Shown: positions 1-12,206 of the stretch, one piece after another
Position numbering within the stretch: position 1 is the first letter of the stretch
Layout of the letters: each line of letters opens with the position of its first letter
Source: Allacma fusca
Lineage: Eukaryota; Arthropoda; Collembola; Symphypleona; Sminthuridae
NCBI GenBank assembly: GCA_947179485.1
Contig: OX359250.1
Span: forward strand, 42,168,600 to 42,232,599
Direction: 5' to 3'
DNA: 64,000 nucleotides
The notes under the pieces: model-generated
Told to the model about the DNA's origin: nothing
The model's database searches: none
Seen by the model: the letters and a program-made list of their open reading frames with translations, nothing else
Made by a program: the position numbers and the translations under genes

Positions 1-256
1 TTAGCATTTCTTTCATGGAGTCCTGTGATACAATATATGAAAAATCTTTTTAAACGGATTAATAAAGAAACGCCTAATCTATACAGTAATTGATTTAATG
101 CTTCTTGTATTTTATTCAATTTTTATAACGAAACATTGTGAATACAGCATCAAAAGAAAAGAAGTGAGCACTACGTGTACATACATCCTTTGGCCATTTA
201 ATTTCCGCGAGCAATTGCAGGTGAAAGCTAGTAGCTCGATGTCCAAACCTTTTTAA

Positions 257-699
257 CTATTTATAGTAACCACCCCTACCAAAGGTGTAGGAATTCGGAT
301 ACATATAGTGACGATATCCTCCTCCTCCCCCTCCGCAAAGACCATTTCCAAATCCCCATGATGGTACTCCAACACCTCCTAAGCCACCTCCGTACCCATG
401 TCTATCGCCCAGAAATATTGAGCCAGCGCTCTGCAGATCAGACAAAACACTGGGATCCGTTGTGCTTGCCACCACTGGAATGGAAAGCGCTCCAGCCATT
501 AGGTCAAGTGCAAACAGCAACACGTACGTACCACAAATTCTCTGCAATTATTCAGCAATAAAATACTTTAAAATAAGCCAACTTTGTTCTCCCAATACAT
601 GAAATATTGAACGTCACTTTTATTGTCCAAATAAATCTGCCCTTCTATGCGTAGCAGTACACTAGAACCAAATTTGTTTTAAACTATTACCGATTTCAT
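257..699 (-). CDS. Small glycine-rich secreted protein (2 exons, 97 aa)
   Basis: Coding exons are 699-691 (ATG AAA TCG, then donor GTAATAG) and 541-257 (acceptor TTGCAG), jo joined in phase 0. The predicted N-terminus, MKSRICGTYVLLFALDLMAG, is a good signal peptide. The mature part has a short ordinary stretch, then GYGGGLGG and a run of six glycines, and ends in aromatic residues (RHYMYPNSYTFGRGGYYK). There is no enzyme motif. Gly/Tyr-rich secreted proteins in arthropods are usually cuticular, silk-like or antimicrobial; the sequence does not decide between these. A TATA-like TATAAATA on the same strand at 888-881 is a possible promoter. The large exon alone has no ATG at its start, so the micro-exon is needed. 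The gene is transcribed away from the similar gene at 2876. Confidence 0.75.
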
Positions 700-880
700 C
701 TTAAGAACAGATGCCCTTTTTCCCTTTTGGAAATCTCTACACTTGAAGTACGGACGAATTTTAGCAATACAAAAACCGCAATTTGTATCAATAACCAGTT
801 GAATGGTTGAAACTAGGAGCAAATGGTTATGGTTGCATGTGGTCTCTTTTTTACTCTAAGCTTCAACACACTGAAAGTCC

Positions 881-888
881 TATTTATA
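881..888 (-). promoter_or_regulatory. TATA box for the Gly-rich gene at 699-257
   Basis: On the minus strand the sequence reads TATAAATA, about 180 bp upstream of the micro-exon ATG. A start roughly 30 bp downstream would give a 5' UTR of about 150 nt. Confidence 0.4.
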
Positions 889-2700
889 CTTACTATAACA
901 ATAATGCTACAACCCTTAATTTATTAAAGCTCACGTAAAACTATGGATTAATATTCAAAGTCTAATTTGCTATTAAGAAATTCTCATTGTTAATTACATG
1001 GCTGCGGACAAATGGACATTATTATTAGGTTCCTTTTGCCGTACTTGTTGGGTTCCAACTAATGGGACAGCTGCAGTAAGCCGAACGTGCAGATCAGAGT
1101 TTGATACAATTAACTCAAATCCCAAGCACCAATCTCACTTCCTTAAATGGGCCCGTTAAATTCTACTGTAGAAGATTTGCGAAGCCTTTCTAAATGTTTT
1201 TTTGGGAATTCCAAATGATCCAGTGCATAAGCAGTGCTTCACATTCTATAAAAAAAAAGGAAATTCCAAAATCTTTTGCACCTATATCGGTGAGTGGTGA
1301 GCTAACCTATAGCTTGTATAGCTGGTAACAAACGCATACGTGAAAGAATATAGGGCACTAAGCAATTGTACGCCTGTGATTTAAGAATGGGTCTCACAAT
1401 CCCCCGAAGGAACAACAACAATGAACATTAAAAATTTAATTGGTTTTACTACATGCAACTGCATAATATGTATATATGTATATTTATGCTTTGTATTTTT
1501 TAAGAATTTACATTCATTTTGTGGGCTATTTTTACGGGTGCTATTTTTACTGCAACGAAGTGAGATATATTTTTAATCATGCGTGTATGATATGCACACA
1601 TGAGTTCTTGCAAATTAAAACAGATTCTTTGCAATTTTTGGTCACCTTCCTATGAATTATTCCTTGACAAAATAAGCATTACTTTGTGAAGAAGAAAATG
1701 CTTGGGAAAGATACTTGTTATCTTTACCTTGCGTGCCTGTAAATGAAGATATTTGCTTGGTAGTGACAGTGACAGCTACGACCGCAGGTTTTTTGCTGGT
1801 GAAATTCTCAATCAACGCATTTTTGTGAGTCATTGACGATGAGGGTAAAGGATGAATTCATGCTTGACAACATTATGCAATTTGGTGGTATTTCCTTGGT
1901 TTTGTACGGACGATTTAGACTAATTGATAATCGAGCAAGCTGGCCAGTCTATACTTTTAACTCTCATTATAAGAGACCCTCTTGTAAGAGTTCGTTTTCA
2001 ATAAAACAATATTTGGATATGTTCCATACAATACTACAGTATTAATTTGTCTCCTTCTAAGAACAGTTCACTTGACACTGTAAGAGTCAAATTTTTATTG
2101 CTCTCATGATAATAGAGTTCACTAGCTACAAGGAGTAATTGAGTAACAGTTTAAAACACCTAAGCTTTATTTTACTAAAATACAAGCTGTATCAGTACCG
2201 TATCTCTCTGTCTCCTGATTCCTTCGAAGAGATCTTGTAGAGATTAATGTGTATAATGATAAATGATTTACAAGTTTTATGTAGCATCTATCCAATCTGA
2301 TGCACACAATTAAATGGAGTTAAAACTACAAGGGTATACTGCAAAAGGCCCAAAAAAATAGAGAGGAAAAAAGTAAAGTCAAGATCCCAACAACTGGTTC
2401 CACACACATACCTGTACGAAACTAATTCAGCGTTTTGATTGCAATTGAGTTGGTTTTTGTACTTTATCATAATTGTCAGTCACACTGACATCCTGCCCAA
2501 TAAGGGCATATTTGCACGTTCTCATCCTATCCTTAGAGCTCCTTCCTTTTCGTAAGTGCTTTGTTTATTCCGAGTCTCATCGTGAGATGTACCAGGCATG
2601 GATTGGAACTGAAAAAATTGAGGATATTACTAACCATTGACTGGAATCGGTCCTGGGTTAGTTATAGGGGAAAAAATTGCGGTTCAAAAATGGAGATAGG
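889..2700. other. Intergenic region without a supportable gene
   Basis: AT-rich spacer between two divergent Gly-rich protein genes. Short open frames have no signal peptide, no recognisable domain and no coherent splice context. One MITE-like element near 1958-2125 is listed separately. Confidence 0.6.
1958..2125. mobile_element. MITE-like element, TACAGTGGACTCTC family (diverged)
   Basis: The left end contains AACTCTCATTATAAGAGACC, and the right end read in reverse gives TGAACTCTATTATCATGAGA. These are imperfect terminal inverted repeats of the same type as the clearer copies at 17572 and 25971. The outer CAGT is not clean, so the limits are approximate. Confidence 0.35.
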
Positions 2701-2758
2701 TCTCAGAAGAATTGCAGAGTTTGCAGGGACATTATTTCAGTATCTACCTTCTATTTGG

Positions 2759-2766
2759 TATATAAG
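2759..2766 (+). promoter_or_regulatory. TATA box for the Gly-rich gene at 2876
   Basis: TATATAAG lies 117 bp upstream of the first ATG (2876). A start near 2790 gives a compact 5' UTR. Confidence 0.55.
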
Positions 2767-2875
2767 CCTCATGGAAATCGTCAGAAGTTATCCAGTTCTA
2801 CAGAAGCTGTTCTCCAAAGAGTCAACTCAAAATATTCTCTTGTGAATTCCAACTTTTCAACTTATCTACTTCATT

Positions 2876-3194
2876 ATGATGAAATACGTGGTAAAATTGT
2901 AATATTATTCCGGAATTTGGACTTTTAGAGATTACAATTACGAGGTATGTAATAAGTCTTGTCTTCTTGCCCCAATTTCAGATTGTCGTTTTGGCTATTG
3001 CCACCATCGCTGCTGCTGGACCCATTGGTCTTGGCGGACTTGGTTATGGGGGAATCGGTTTGGGCGGTTTGGGTTATGGCGGACTTGGCTATGGCATTGG
3101 CGGTGCTGGAATCGGTTTGGGCGGCATTGGTTATGGTTTGGGAGGTGCGGGACTCTACGGAGGTGGACTCGGCTACGGAGGACTTATCGGTTGA
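2876..3194 (+). CDS. Small glycine-rich secreted protein (2 exons)
   Basis: Exon 1 is 2876-2890 (ATG ATG AAA TAC GTG, donor GTAAAATTG). Exon 2 is 2982-3194, after a strong pyrimidine tract and AG at 2980-2981. They join in phase 0 to give MMKYVIVVLAIATIAAAGP, a clear signal peptide. Nearly all the rest is Gly-Leu/Ile/Tyr repeats such as GLGGLGYGGIGLGGLGYGG, ending GYGGLIG, so the mature chain is a low-complexity glycine-rich peptide of about 55 aa. A frame opening at 2967 without the micro-exon would also encode this repeat, but its N-terminus is intron sequence. Probably cuticular or another extracellular structural protein, by composition only. An AATAAA polyadenylation signal is at 3385-3390. 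Confidence 0.8.
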
Positions 3195-3399
3195 ATGATT
3201 CCTGACGCTTGACTTTACTTGTGACGCTGAACTTTATAATATTATTTCTCTTAAATTGTATTCGGGCATTAATACTGATTCTTAAAAATCAGTGTATTCA
3301 AAAGTTACTTTTCAGTTTTATTTTTATATTGGAATTTCCCAAGCTTATTCGAACCAAAAATTGCAATTTAAAATATTGAATTTTAATAAAATTTTAGTG

Positions 3400-4104
3400 A
3401 ATATGTAGTAAAAGTATTTGTGGTTTAAGTTCGCCATCCATTTCATACCTCTCACTCTATCCTTTATTGGTTATTGAGTCAAACTTCACAAAATCATATA
3501 CAGGAGATTTTGCTATAATGTGATGCTATGTATGTACAAGCATCGCATGATATCACCATTCACACTTTATTTGCACTCTTAAAATTAGTCGAAGCCTACA
3601 TACACTTGTACGTACTTGTGTAGCATGCATTGGATATAAGATACAAATTATGAATCGAGGTTTATCATTAACTTGGAGCTTCCAGTAATTACAATCCAGA
3701 ATTACAATAGTGTACACGTACAACCTAATTTCTATAAGGGGCCTCCTTACGATAACATTCTCACTCCAGGGGCAAAAAATTGGGCACATTGTAAATGTCA
3801 AATTTTGGTGCTTTTAATGGAAGGAGACACACATTATTAGATTCAGAAAGTCTGGAAAATCTTATTTTTTTAAACATCAAGGGAAGGTTATTTTTTGGTA
3901 CCCTGTGTACAGAGAGGATAAGAAGGTAATTAAGTGTCCGCCCTGCAGGGGTAATTATCGAAGTCGAACGCTATTCTTGAGTAGTTGGGAACTGCATACG
4001 AACAGTATACGGTTAAAACGATAACAATTATTTTTGCTGACACTTATTGTAAAAATCATCTTTGTAGAAGCACAGAAGGTATTTGCAGTTGCTGTCTAAC
4101 TGAC
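3400..4104. other. Spacer between convergent genes
   Basis: Separates the plus-strand Gly-rich gene from the 3' end of the minus-strand serine protease. AT-rich, with no supportable gene, RNA or repeat. Confidence 0.6.
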
Positions 4105-7100
4105 TCATACATTGTTTTTTGCCTGCAACATCGCATCAATCCAATCTCGGTAATGTGTAACTTTTGTAAAAACTGTGTAATATTGTTCCTCACAGCCACT
4201 GCCCCGCCTGCGTTGAACCCCTGCACTCACAATTCCCTTCACTACCAACTTGTCCTTTTCCTGGGGATGCTTAAACATCAGACCTCCTCCACTGTCACCA
4301 TCGCAGGCTGTGGTACCTGTTGATTGTTAGGAAAAATAACTGATCAAAAAGAATGACAGTCAGTAAGTAAGCTACATGCGAAGTTATCGTGAACATGATT
4401 CCTTTTTTGATTTCACTCTCAATAATAATTCCCTTACCGTTCCTGTAGCCTGCACAGAACGTTGAGGCTCGGACCAGCGTTACAAAAGTTGGGTGAGATT
4501 TTTTACAAGTTTGTATATCTACCACGGGTAAATCTACTTCTTGTAATTCTTCACGAATTTCCCGGTTATTGGACCTACCCCAGCCCGGTAACTGTTCCAT
4601 TAAAAATTATAATAAGTTATCAAAATATTTGAAAAAAAATGAAACTATTTAAATGTAACACGGCTACTACAATATGTGATACTATTTTAGAAGTTTTTGC
4701 TATTTATTGTTAGTAACACAATAATGGAACCCACAATTCCTAGGCTGAAATCATCGTCTCCGGGCACAACATCTTCACGTTTAGAGGGAAGACAAGCGGG
4801 TCTCACTCCATCGGTGACATCAACTTCCTGCAAGGAATATTTATTTAGTTTAGTTTTTCAGATTTGTAAGTTTCCGATTGTGCAAGATTTACGATCAGGG
4901 AATTTGCAAATCAATGCTTATGTTTTACCTTATCAAGCCATAAAATGGCAATATCTCCTTCAAAGTTGACTGTATTGTAATACTCATTAACGTCGATATC
5001 AACAACTCTTCGTCTCTGAGCGTACCTGTCCTTGTCGTCATTCTTGTCAAAACTGCGGTGGTATTTTCCGGGGATGACAATAATACGGTCGGTTCGCTTA
5101 TTGGAGGTTCCGGTTGTAGTGGCACAATGGGCGGCTGTAAGTACAGCCCTGAGAGAAATTAAAGTTCCTCCACAGTAGTAATTAAATGTGCCGGAGTTGG
5201 GAGGGTCTTCGTTGTACAAAGCCACATGCCAGGGCCAGTCATAGGGAGCTGCTGTCCGTCCTTGGATTATGAGGGGTATTGGACGCACCGGTTTGAACCC
5301 ACAGGTCAAGTTGCATTTCCAACGTGGATTTCGCGTTGACCAGGTATTGTTTTCCTTACAAGTTATCGAGGCTGTGGTCGCACCTGTTTTGGGGGAGGCG
5401 TAGTACTTGGCACATCTACAATGTTGTAGTAATCACATTTAGAAACAAATATTTGTGTGTGTCCAGTCTTAAAAGACCTTTAATTTTACGAAGTTTATTC
5501 CAACTTACGAGTAGGTGATTTCTGCTCCAATGGGGGATCTTATCTTCGTACAATCAAAAAATCTACCGCTTCTAGGCATATAACAAGAGATCTCAACTCC
5601 TGACTCCTTTGGCAAGACAGGGCATCCTCTCTTTCGGGGCTGGACACGAATTGCAGGTACATTATCTGGTTGTGACAAATCATCAATGTACTGTATACTG
5701 GTGGTAGTTAATGGAGTTGTTGCAGCCTGAGGTGGCCATGTTGAGGAAAATTGTTCGAGAAAACCTGGGAATGGCTGATAATTTTGTACTGGATTGATAA
5801 TTTGAACTGGGTAGAAATTTTGAGTTACTTTTTTGATCGGTTCTATGATTTGTTGGGGTTTGGACGTGGGAGGGCTGAGAGTTGACAAGCGTGGGCGAAA
5901 CGGTCTCCTGAGAAAGTTTCAAGTTTTTTATAAAATTCAGAATCAGTAATTCAGAAGTACATCATTATAATTAAAAAGTGAACAAGTAATCAAAGGGTTT
6001 AAGGCACACTCACTTTGAAGAACAGAGATCGGTGGCTTCATCATTTCCTCCTACAAAATAAATTCCAAATAAAATATTAACTCAATTAATTTCACGTATT
6101 CGAATTAAACCATAATTATTCCTGGATTTTAACATGATTGAACATCCATTGTTCCTATTCATCCACATTTCAGAATGGTCCACGACTCACTGGGAACCCA
6201 TTCGAATTTCTTTCTACATGTAACGAGCCTCTACGACTAGAATTAAAAAGTTCCATTTAATTTTTTTCAAATGTCAGCTTTCGATTAACTTTTTTGGCCA
6301 TGAATGATCTCGAAATGATGACCGGTTCCAAGTGGAATAATTATTTCAATGAACATAATCCATATAACACAAGGGGGGATTAAATCATTCGGGGTTATTT
6401 CTGTTGAGTATAACTGCGGGGATTTGCGACCTTGGGAATAAGAGCGTACTCCGTTGGCTGAATAATTTCTTTAAATTAAATATTTTTGAGCTAATTTTGC
6501 TTGAGTTTCAGTGAGAAAAAGCATATTTTTTGCACTTGGCACGGTATTCCTGATGATTATGTCATGAAATATTTGCACAGGAATTATGGTATTGTTTTTC
6601 TGCCCGATAAAACTTACCCCAGCAGTCGGGTACCCCATCACATTTTTTGCTTTTAGGAATACAACCTCCGAATCGACACTTTAGTTCTTGCAGGCTAAAC
6701 AACATTAAACACAATTAAACACGTAAATAATGTTTAGGTATTTAAATACAATTTAATATACATATGCCATTCATCATGTATTCATTTCTGTAAAAACAGG
6801 AAATGATTACAAGTGTGACATAACTACTAGTTTGGTGACTAACTGGTCTCCATACCTGCACTCCGTCTGTAATGTACTTTTAGTACAGTCCCACTGACTA
6901 TTTCCTTTTTCGTCCTCACCGTTTTGACAATTGTCAATCCCATTGCATAATTTTTCGGTTGAAAGGCAACCCGACTCATCCGCACACCGGAATTCATTGT
7001 GATTACAGGGGTTCTTCAGTTGTCCCGTGACACCTTGGAAACAAATTCACAATTGACTTGAATCAAATAATTACACAATTTTTTTTATCGGGTTTCCCGA

Positions 7101-7254
7101 TTACACACACACTGAGAAAAAAACTCTGGGAATGTATCCCAACACCCCTAATCATGTGTACTTATTAATGTAAAAAGTGACGAGCTGTCCCATACTTACT
7201 GTGGAAAAATAAATAAAGAAGGAATCTTAATAAATGTACTTTTGACACTTCCAT
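4105..7254 (-). CDS. modSP: Modular serine protease, ModSP/HP14-like (9 exons, 563 aa)
   Basis: Exons: 7254-7200, 7033-6856, 6694-6618, 6050-6014, 5907-5509, 5415-4929, 4827-4735, 4591-4438, 4316-4105 (1,692 nt). Order: signal peptide (MEVSKVHLLRFLLYLFFH); LDLa module about 28-63; second LDLa about 84-115 split over exons 3-4; Pro/Gln-rich linker; Cys-rich CCP/wonton-like module about 210-287; S1 domain. The catalytic triad is complete: H345 (VLTAAHC), D403 (DIAIL), S502 (GDSGG). The residue six before the Ser (S1 pocket position 189) is Thr, so specificity should not be trypsin-like. The likely activation bond is Leu-Ile (PLIIQG) rather than Arg-Ile. LDLa plus CCP plus S1 is the layout of Drosophila ModSP and Manduca HP14, initiators of the Toll and prophenoloxidase cascades, so an extracellular immune role is inferred. 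The donor of exon 7 (GTGGGT) is the weakest boundary. Confidence 0.9.
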
Positions 7255-9400
7255 GTCAAATTATTGGCCGTCAATACATGGTGTTGAATGAGCCATCAGT
7301 AGGGAAACTAGTATAGGAAAAAATTATGGAGAGCCTTTGAAGTCCGATCACTACTGTCGTAATCACGGGGGAACTTGCACATTCCGGTACTGGAAGCTCT
7401 GCCTGGAGTACCAACGACTCACGGACTCCAAGAACACGGAAGAACTCAGAGGAGAGGCAGGAAAACAAATTGGGGAGACAAAGGTCACTACTTCAAGTCA
7501 CAAATAAAATTTGAAGATGACTCCCAAAGCAAAGACTAGTTCTCCATGAGCCTCCTTTCCCTTCTCGAGTATATCCATCCACGACAATGACACCACTCTT
7601 TGTTTCCGCAACCAACCCACCTCAATGAAGCTACGTTGTCCACAGGGGATGATTAACAACTATAAGTTTCAATTTGACTTCCTCTATTTCACGAATAATT
7701 ATTTTTCTAATGAATAGTAGCCGTCCGTAGAAGTGAGGATGGACAAGAATTACCTAGGACGTAATTTAATAATTTTTTTTTCCTCCCATAAAGCTATTCG
7801 TGAGTGTCAAGATGGGAGATGATCTTATGCAGAGAAATTTCCATACATGATTTTCTGACGGAACAAAAAAAAGATGGAACAAAAGCTTACTTATACCAAT
7901 TCTCTATGATGGAGTGGATACAGGTGCTCATTGCATCAAGGTTAAGAGACCTAAGTAGGTACTTGTGCCGTTTCATGTATGAAATTACATATGAAAAATC
8001 TGTTTTATTTATTCCGTATTGAGGTATACCCAAGACACGAGTCTCGGCCCCACAAAACTACTTTTCCACAAGAATGACGACTACTCAAGTTCGATATTAA
8101 AAGTTCACACGGTATCAACTTCCCCATAATCATATGCTGGCCATCCCACCCAGCACCTTTCAACACTTTGTCTATTGAGCTAGTCTTCAAATGTGAGGTG
8201 ACCCTTTTGTGAAACATCCCAGGATTCCCACTACATTGTGGTACGTAACTCCTATTATGTCAGTGTTAGAGACCTCAGGAATCATCAGACTTACTCTTCA
8301 TTGGGCCAGTCCCAGCCAGTACACACTTTTGTAGTTTTCCTACCACTTCACTATAGAATATTACATACTGTACAGGTGTACACACAAGTAGTGAACTCTC
8401 ATTATAAAAGCGCCCCTAAAAGGTAAAATTTGACTTGCTGGATTGGATGCTCTTGTAGGGTGAATTTAAATCACCACTGGGGTAAATGGGAATGGGTCCA
8501 AATATTTATGACACTATAGAGAAAGTGCTCTTGTGAGAGTCTCTTATAGTGAGAGTGGATGACTCAGGCTTCCAATATTATGATGTACATAGGAAAGGCT
8601 TAGTTAAGGAACTCTTGGCTATTTCAGTATTTATATTTTCAGCTGTGTTGATTTAAAGGGATTTCTTATTCCGTCCACGTCCAATTATCCCACAGGAATT
8701 GTGGGACTAACCAAACGAGTTTTATGGCCATTTCTTTCAAGCTCCTGCTGGGATAGTTTCCAATAATTATCCCCTCCTCTTTAATAATACTACATAATTT
8801 ATCTTTTTTATTTCCAGTATTTCATAGATACATGTATTTACTGTGTGCATAGCAGTCGACTCTTTATACACCTCATTTAACTTTTGCACTTTGCAGTTTC
8901 TTGCTCACAAAGTATGACTTCTTCCTATTGCATTGGAGTTTGTGGCTGGAGAGAGATAATGAGCCTTTCGTCTTTTTTACGTATGTATGTATGTACTACA
9001 GTTGCTATGGCTCAATGAAATGATGCGAATATTCTTCCAATCCGGGAAATAAAAAAATCCCTCGTGTCTAAGAAGATCCAGAGCAACGTGTGCGTGCAGG
9101 GAATTCATGGGAAATAATATTAGTGTTAATTATTGGGTCGGATATTTTAATTTTAATAATGTATGATAATCTAACTCCCATGCATTCATTCTGATACAAA
9201 TTTTGTTGAACGGGATTCTGAATTTTATTGTGAAAAATCAATAAGAAAAAAATATTGTTTTCTAACATTATTAATAAAAAAATTTAAATTTTTGATGTAC
9301 TATTTTACTTTTTAATGGGCTTCCCCTCCAGTGCCGCTTTCAGGCTGGGCTGCTGCTGCCATCCTGTTCCAGTGCTCCTGCTGCATGCTTCATGCTGCTC
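7255..9400. other. Intergenic region; no supportable gene
   Basis: Between the serine protease promoter and the disordered-protein gene. Apart from one MITE-like element at 8388-8563 I see only short frames without domain or splice support. A relatively GC-rich patch at about 9320-9400 can be read as a short Met-initiated peptide on the minus strand, but nothing supports expression. Confidence 0.55.
8388..8563 (+). mobile_element. MITE-like element, TACAGTGGACTCTC family
   Basis: Left end GTGAACTCTCATTATAA and right end CTTATAGTGAGAGTGGATGA are imperfect inverted repeats. The inside has the family module: a GGGGTAAATGGGAATG stretch followed by TATAGAGAAAGTGCTCTTG. About 176 bp, with no coding capacity. 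Confidence 0.55.
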
Positions 9401-9402
9401 AG

Positions 9403-9408
9403 TATAAA
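9403..9408 (+). promoter_or_regulatory. Possible TATA box upstream of the gene at 9637
   Basis: TATAAA in the context CAGTATAAATTTGG, about 230 bp before the chosen ATG. Plausible position, no other evidence. Confidence 0.3.
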
Positions 9409-9636
9409 TTTGGATTGTACATAATAATTATTTAAATAATTTTGTACGTGTAAGTAATTTTAAAAGTACCAGTAGTTTAAGGGAGTCCGCAAAATCACCA
9501 GTCAGAATGAAAATTAATTGAGGAAGGATATAAATAAGGAAATTGAACTGGTCCGGCTCCTCGTGTGTAAATTTCCTTCCTGGAGGAGTTACTCTCGAGC
9601 GTTGCTAATGTCTTCTGGAACTGAAAAAAATGCAAT

Positions 9637-11389
9637 ATGTATGGAGCCTCAATGAATAAAACTGGGATACTTAGAGCAAGTGATAGGCAAAGCAAAGTGA
9701 CCAAGGTGGGAAGGGGCTCTCCGAAAGGAACATATACTGGGAAAGGTCAGTTGAATCAATCCTCATTGCAGGATAATATTCAAGGCCTGACTCCTATAAG
9801 CTCGACAAACGTCAAACTTGCTCGAAACACTCCACTAACCCAGAAATTCCCCAACCCGGAGAATAACCGACCCAGTACGCCCGTCACTGTGATAGGTTAC
9901 CCGAGTGGTTTCCCCAAAGGTCTTCACATTGTTGGGAACAAATCTCCTCAGCCGGTGAAAGTCACTGCTAATTTCCTCAATCACGAGCTAAATGACATCC
10001 GACAAGACCTGGGCGGTGCTGAAAAGGGTAAATTAGGACACAAATCCATGAGGTTCAACATGAAGATACATGAGGGGCTCCCCGAGAGTTCTGCTTTCGC
10101 GAAAGAGTCTCAGAAAGCCCGGGGGAAAAAACATGGCTCAGGCTGGAGCAAGCGTTCACATGGTCACGCAGAGTTGGACAAAATGAGAGATGATACCCGA
10201 AGATTAAAAGCCCCTGCACTACCCGTTGCCCCTTGGAAAGAAATCAGCTCCTTTCAAAGTCCTGGAGAACATCGACGGCAAACCTTCAACAGTTTCAAAA
10301 TGGTATGTTTCGTTTTGTTAAATATGTAGTCATTCAAATTAATTGAAAGTGTCAGTTCAAGATGACACAATAATTCTAAAAACATAATTTTGTGAGCACA
10401 AAATATTAAAACAACTCTGGAAAAAAAAACAAAATTTTACAGAGAGCATTCCAGTAAGAAATATCAATTAAAAGTAATTATTCGAGTATTATTTTCAGCA
10501 TCAATTTTTCAAAGTACAACATTAAATGGAAAATTGCATTGTTTAGATGTCACCAGATCCACCAAAAACACCAGTGGAGGGTTCACCTCGACATGCCGTC
10601 AAAGGAACGTCTCGAACGAGCCGCGACTCCAAAATGGACCAGACCCATATGAATTTCATGAGCAGTAATATCTGGTCAAGTAGGGAAGACTCTTATTACA
10701 ATTCCGCCCTTATAGCATCTTCCCTCACGAATACGTCCAAGCGGGGTGAAAGATTCGCAAATGGTAGATCCATAACAGGACTCTCGTTATCAGGGAGGCC
10801 AGCCAGTGATCAAGACCCGCTGAAGACAGTCTCTTCCTATACTGGCAATGCCGGGAGGAATAAAAAATTCACTGTGATCAGCCCTGCTCCAGTTGTACTT
10901 CCCTCGAACCAGTCCTTAATTCTTGTGAGTGGGAATGTAACCGCTGCGGAAGTACTGGCTCCCCCAAAGGGATCTGCAGCCACTTTGGGTGCGAACAATT
11001 CGCAAGGTCAATGGAATAGCATCCTGCAGACAAATTCCATCCCGGTCCCACCTTCAAAACGTTTGGAGCAAGCCAGACATATGAATCATATTTTATATGG
11101 TGGTTACAATGGTCACGATGCTGCCAGTGCACGGGTAGAAGCCCGGGAGAAGTATTCTTACCCCTACTACCAGCGATACTCTGGGGCTTCGAGCAGGCAA
11201 GGTCAGTACCAAATGAATGCCTTGGGGCAAACTGCCCCGGCAAAACAGAAACCTCAGAAGCCAATATTGCAGCCTCCAGTCCATGTCCCTGGTCCTAAAA
11301 GGGAGAATATTTATATTGGCCAATACGATGGCTCCGACTCAGACTCAGATGACGATACATCGGACATTGCTTCCAAGCCCACTTCATAG
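9637..11389 (+). CDS. Unrecognised, probably disordered protein (2 exons, about 502 aa)
   Basis: Exon 9637-10302 (donor ATG|GTATGT) and exon 10547-11389 (acceptor GTTTAG) join in phase 0. I recognise no domain. The first two-thirds is rich in Ser, Lys, Pro, Gly and Gln, with many SP/TP sites and basic patches (RQSKVTKVGRG; ARGKKHGSGWSKRSHGHAEL). The end is strongly acidic (YDGSDSDSDDDTSD), a pattern seen in casein kinase 2 targets. No signal peptide, membrane segment or zinc motif, so a nuclear or cytoplasmic disordered protein is likely. The long open frame, balanced codon use and good splice sites support a real gene. The start is uncertain: an AG at about 9672-9673 could accept a further upstream exon. 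AATAAA at 11429-11434, 40 nt past the stop, is the likely polyadenylation signal. Confidence 0.7.
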
Positions 11390-11434
11390 CTTTCGCTTTT
11401 ATTTTCTAAGTCAATTTTTAAAATGAGTAATAAA

Positions 11435-12206
11435 TAGGAAGACGCCGCGATTAGCATGCACACGCACTTTCATGTATATATAATATGAAATTCCATGGAA
11501 TGAAAAAACATAAATATGCTAAAAACAACGGACGTTCCTTCCGCCTAGTACTCGAGTACTCTTGCATGTGGATATAATATCAAGTACAGTCCACAGTCTC
11601 TATACGAGATTCCCTTATGAAAGAACTGTCTCCAAAGTGTTTTAAATATTTGGGCACATTCCCGTTGAGTACTCTTCCTTCTTTTCCTTATGACAGCGGG
11701 ACACTGTGGGTCGAAGGCCGATTAACTTGTTAGAGCTGCGTTTATAACGAGAGTGCGCAGCATATTTGTGGAAATAATTTAAATCCTCTTTAAAAGAAAG
11801 ATTTGAAAAGGCAAAGATCCAAGGAGTATAGCTGGATGCTTACATATATATCTACACATATTCCTTAAAACTTGTAATCATTTAGTAGTACATTCATTTT
11901 GCCAATGCTTATGAAATGCAACAAATTCCAACGCACGGGTAGTTACTTTGTTGAGTTAGTTAAGTACGTAGTAGAAAGTCACACAGTGCCCCAGGAAAAG
12001 TCAAAATTACTCAAAATGGACGTCAGGTCATGAGAATTGAAAGACCAGAAAATTGCGTTATAAATTTGGCGATTAGAAACCACATTTGATCTCCTTGGAT
12101 TATCATTTTAGCGACTTCACATATTTATGGTTATACCTACATAATGGGTAGAAATGAACACTGGTAACAAGAAATTGAAAGACTACAAAAAATTGTTACT
12201 GTTTTA
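11435..12206. other. Spacer between convergent genes
   Basis: Between the 3' ends of the disordered-protein gene and the carboxypeptidase-like gene. No gene or repeat seen. Confidence 0.6.

Noticed and set aside
9320-9400. Met-initiated 17-residue frame in a GC-rich patch (minus strand)
   Set aside because: Too short, with no promoter or homology.
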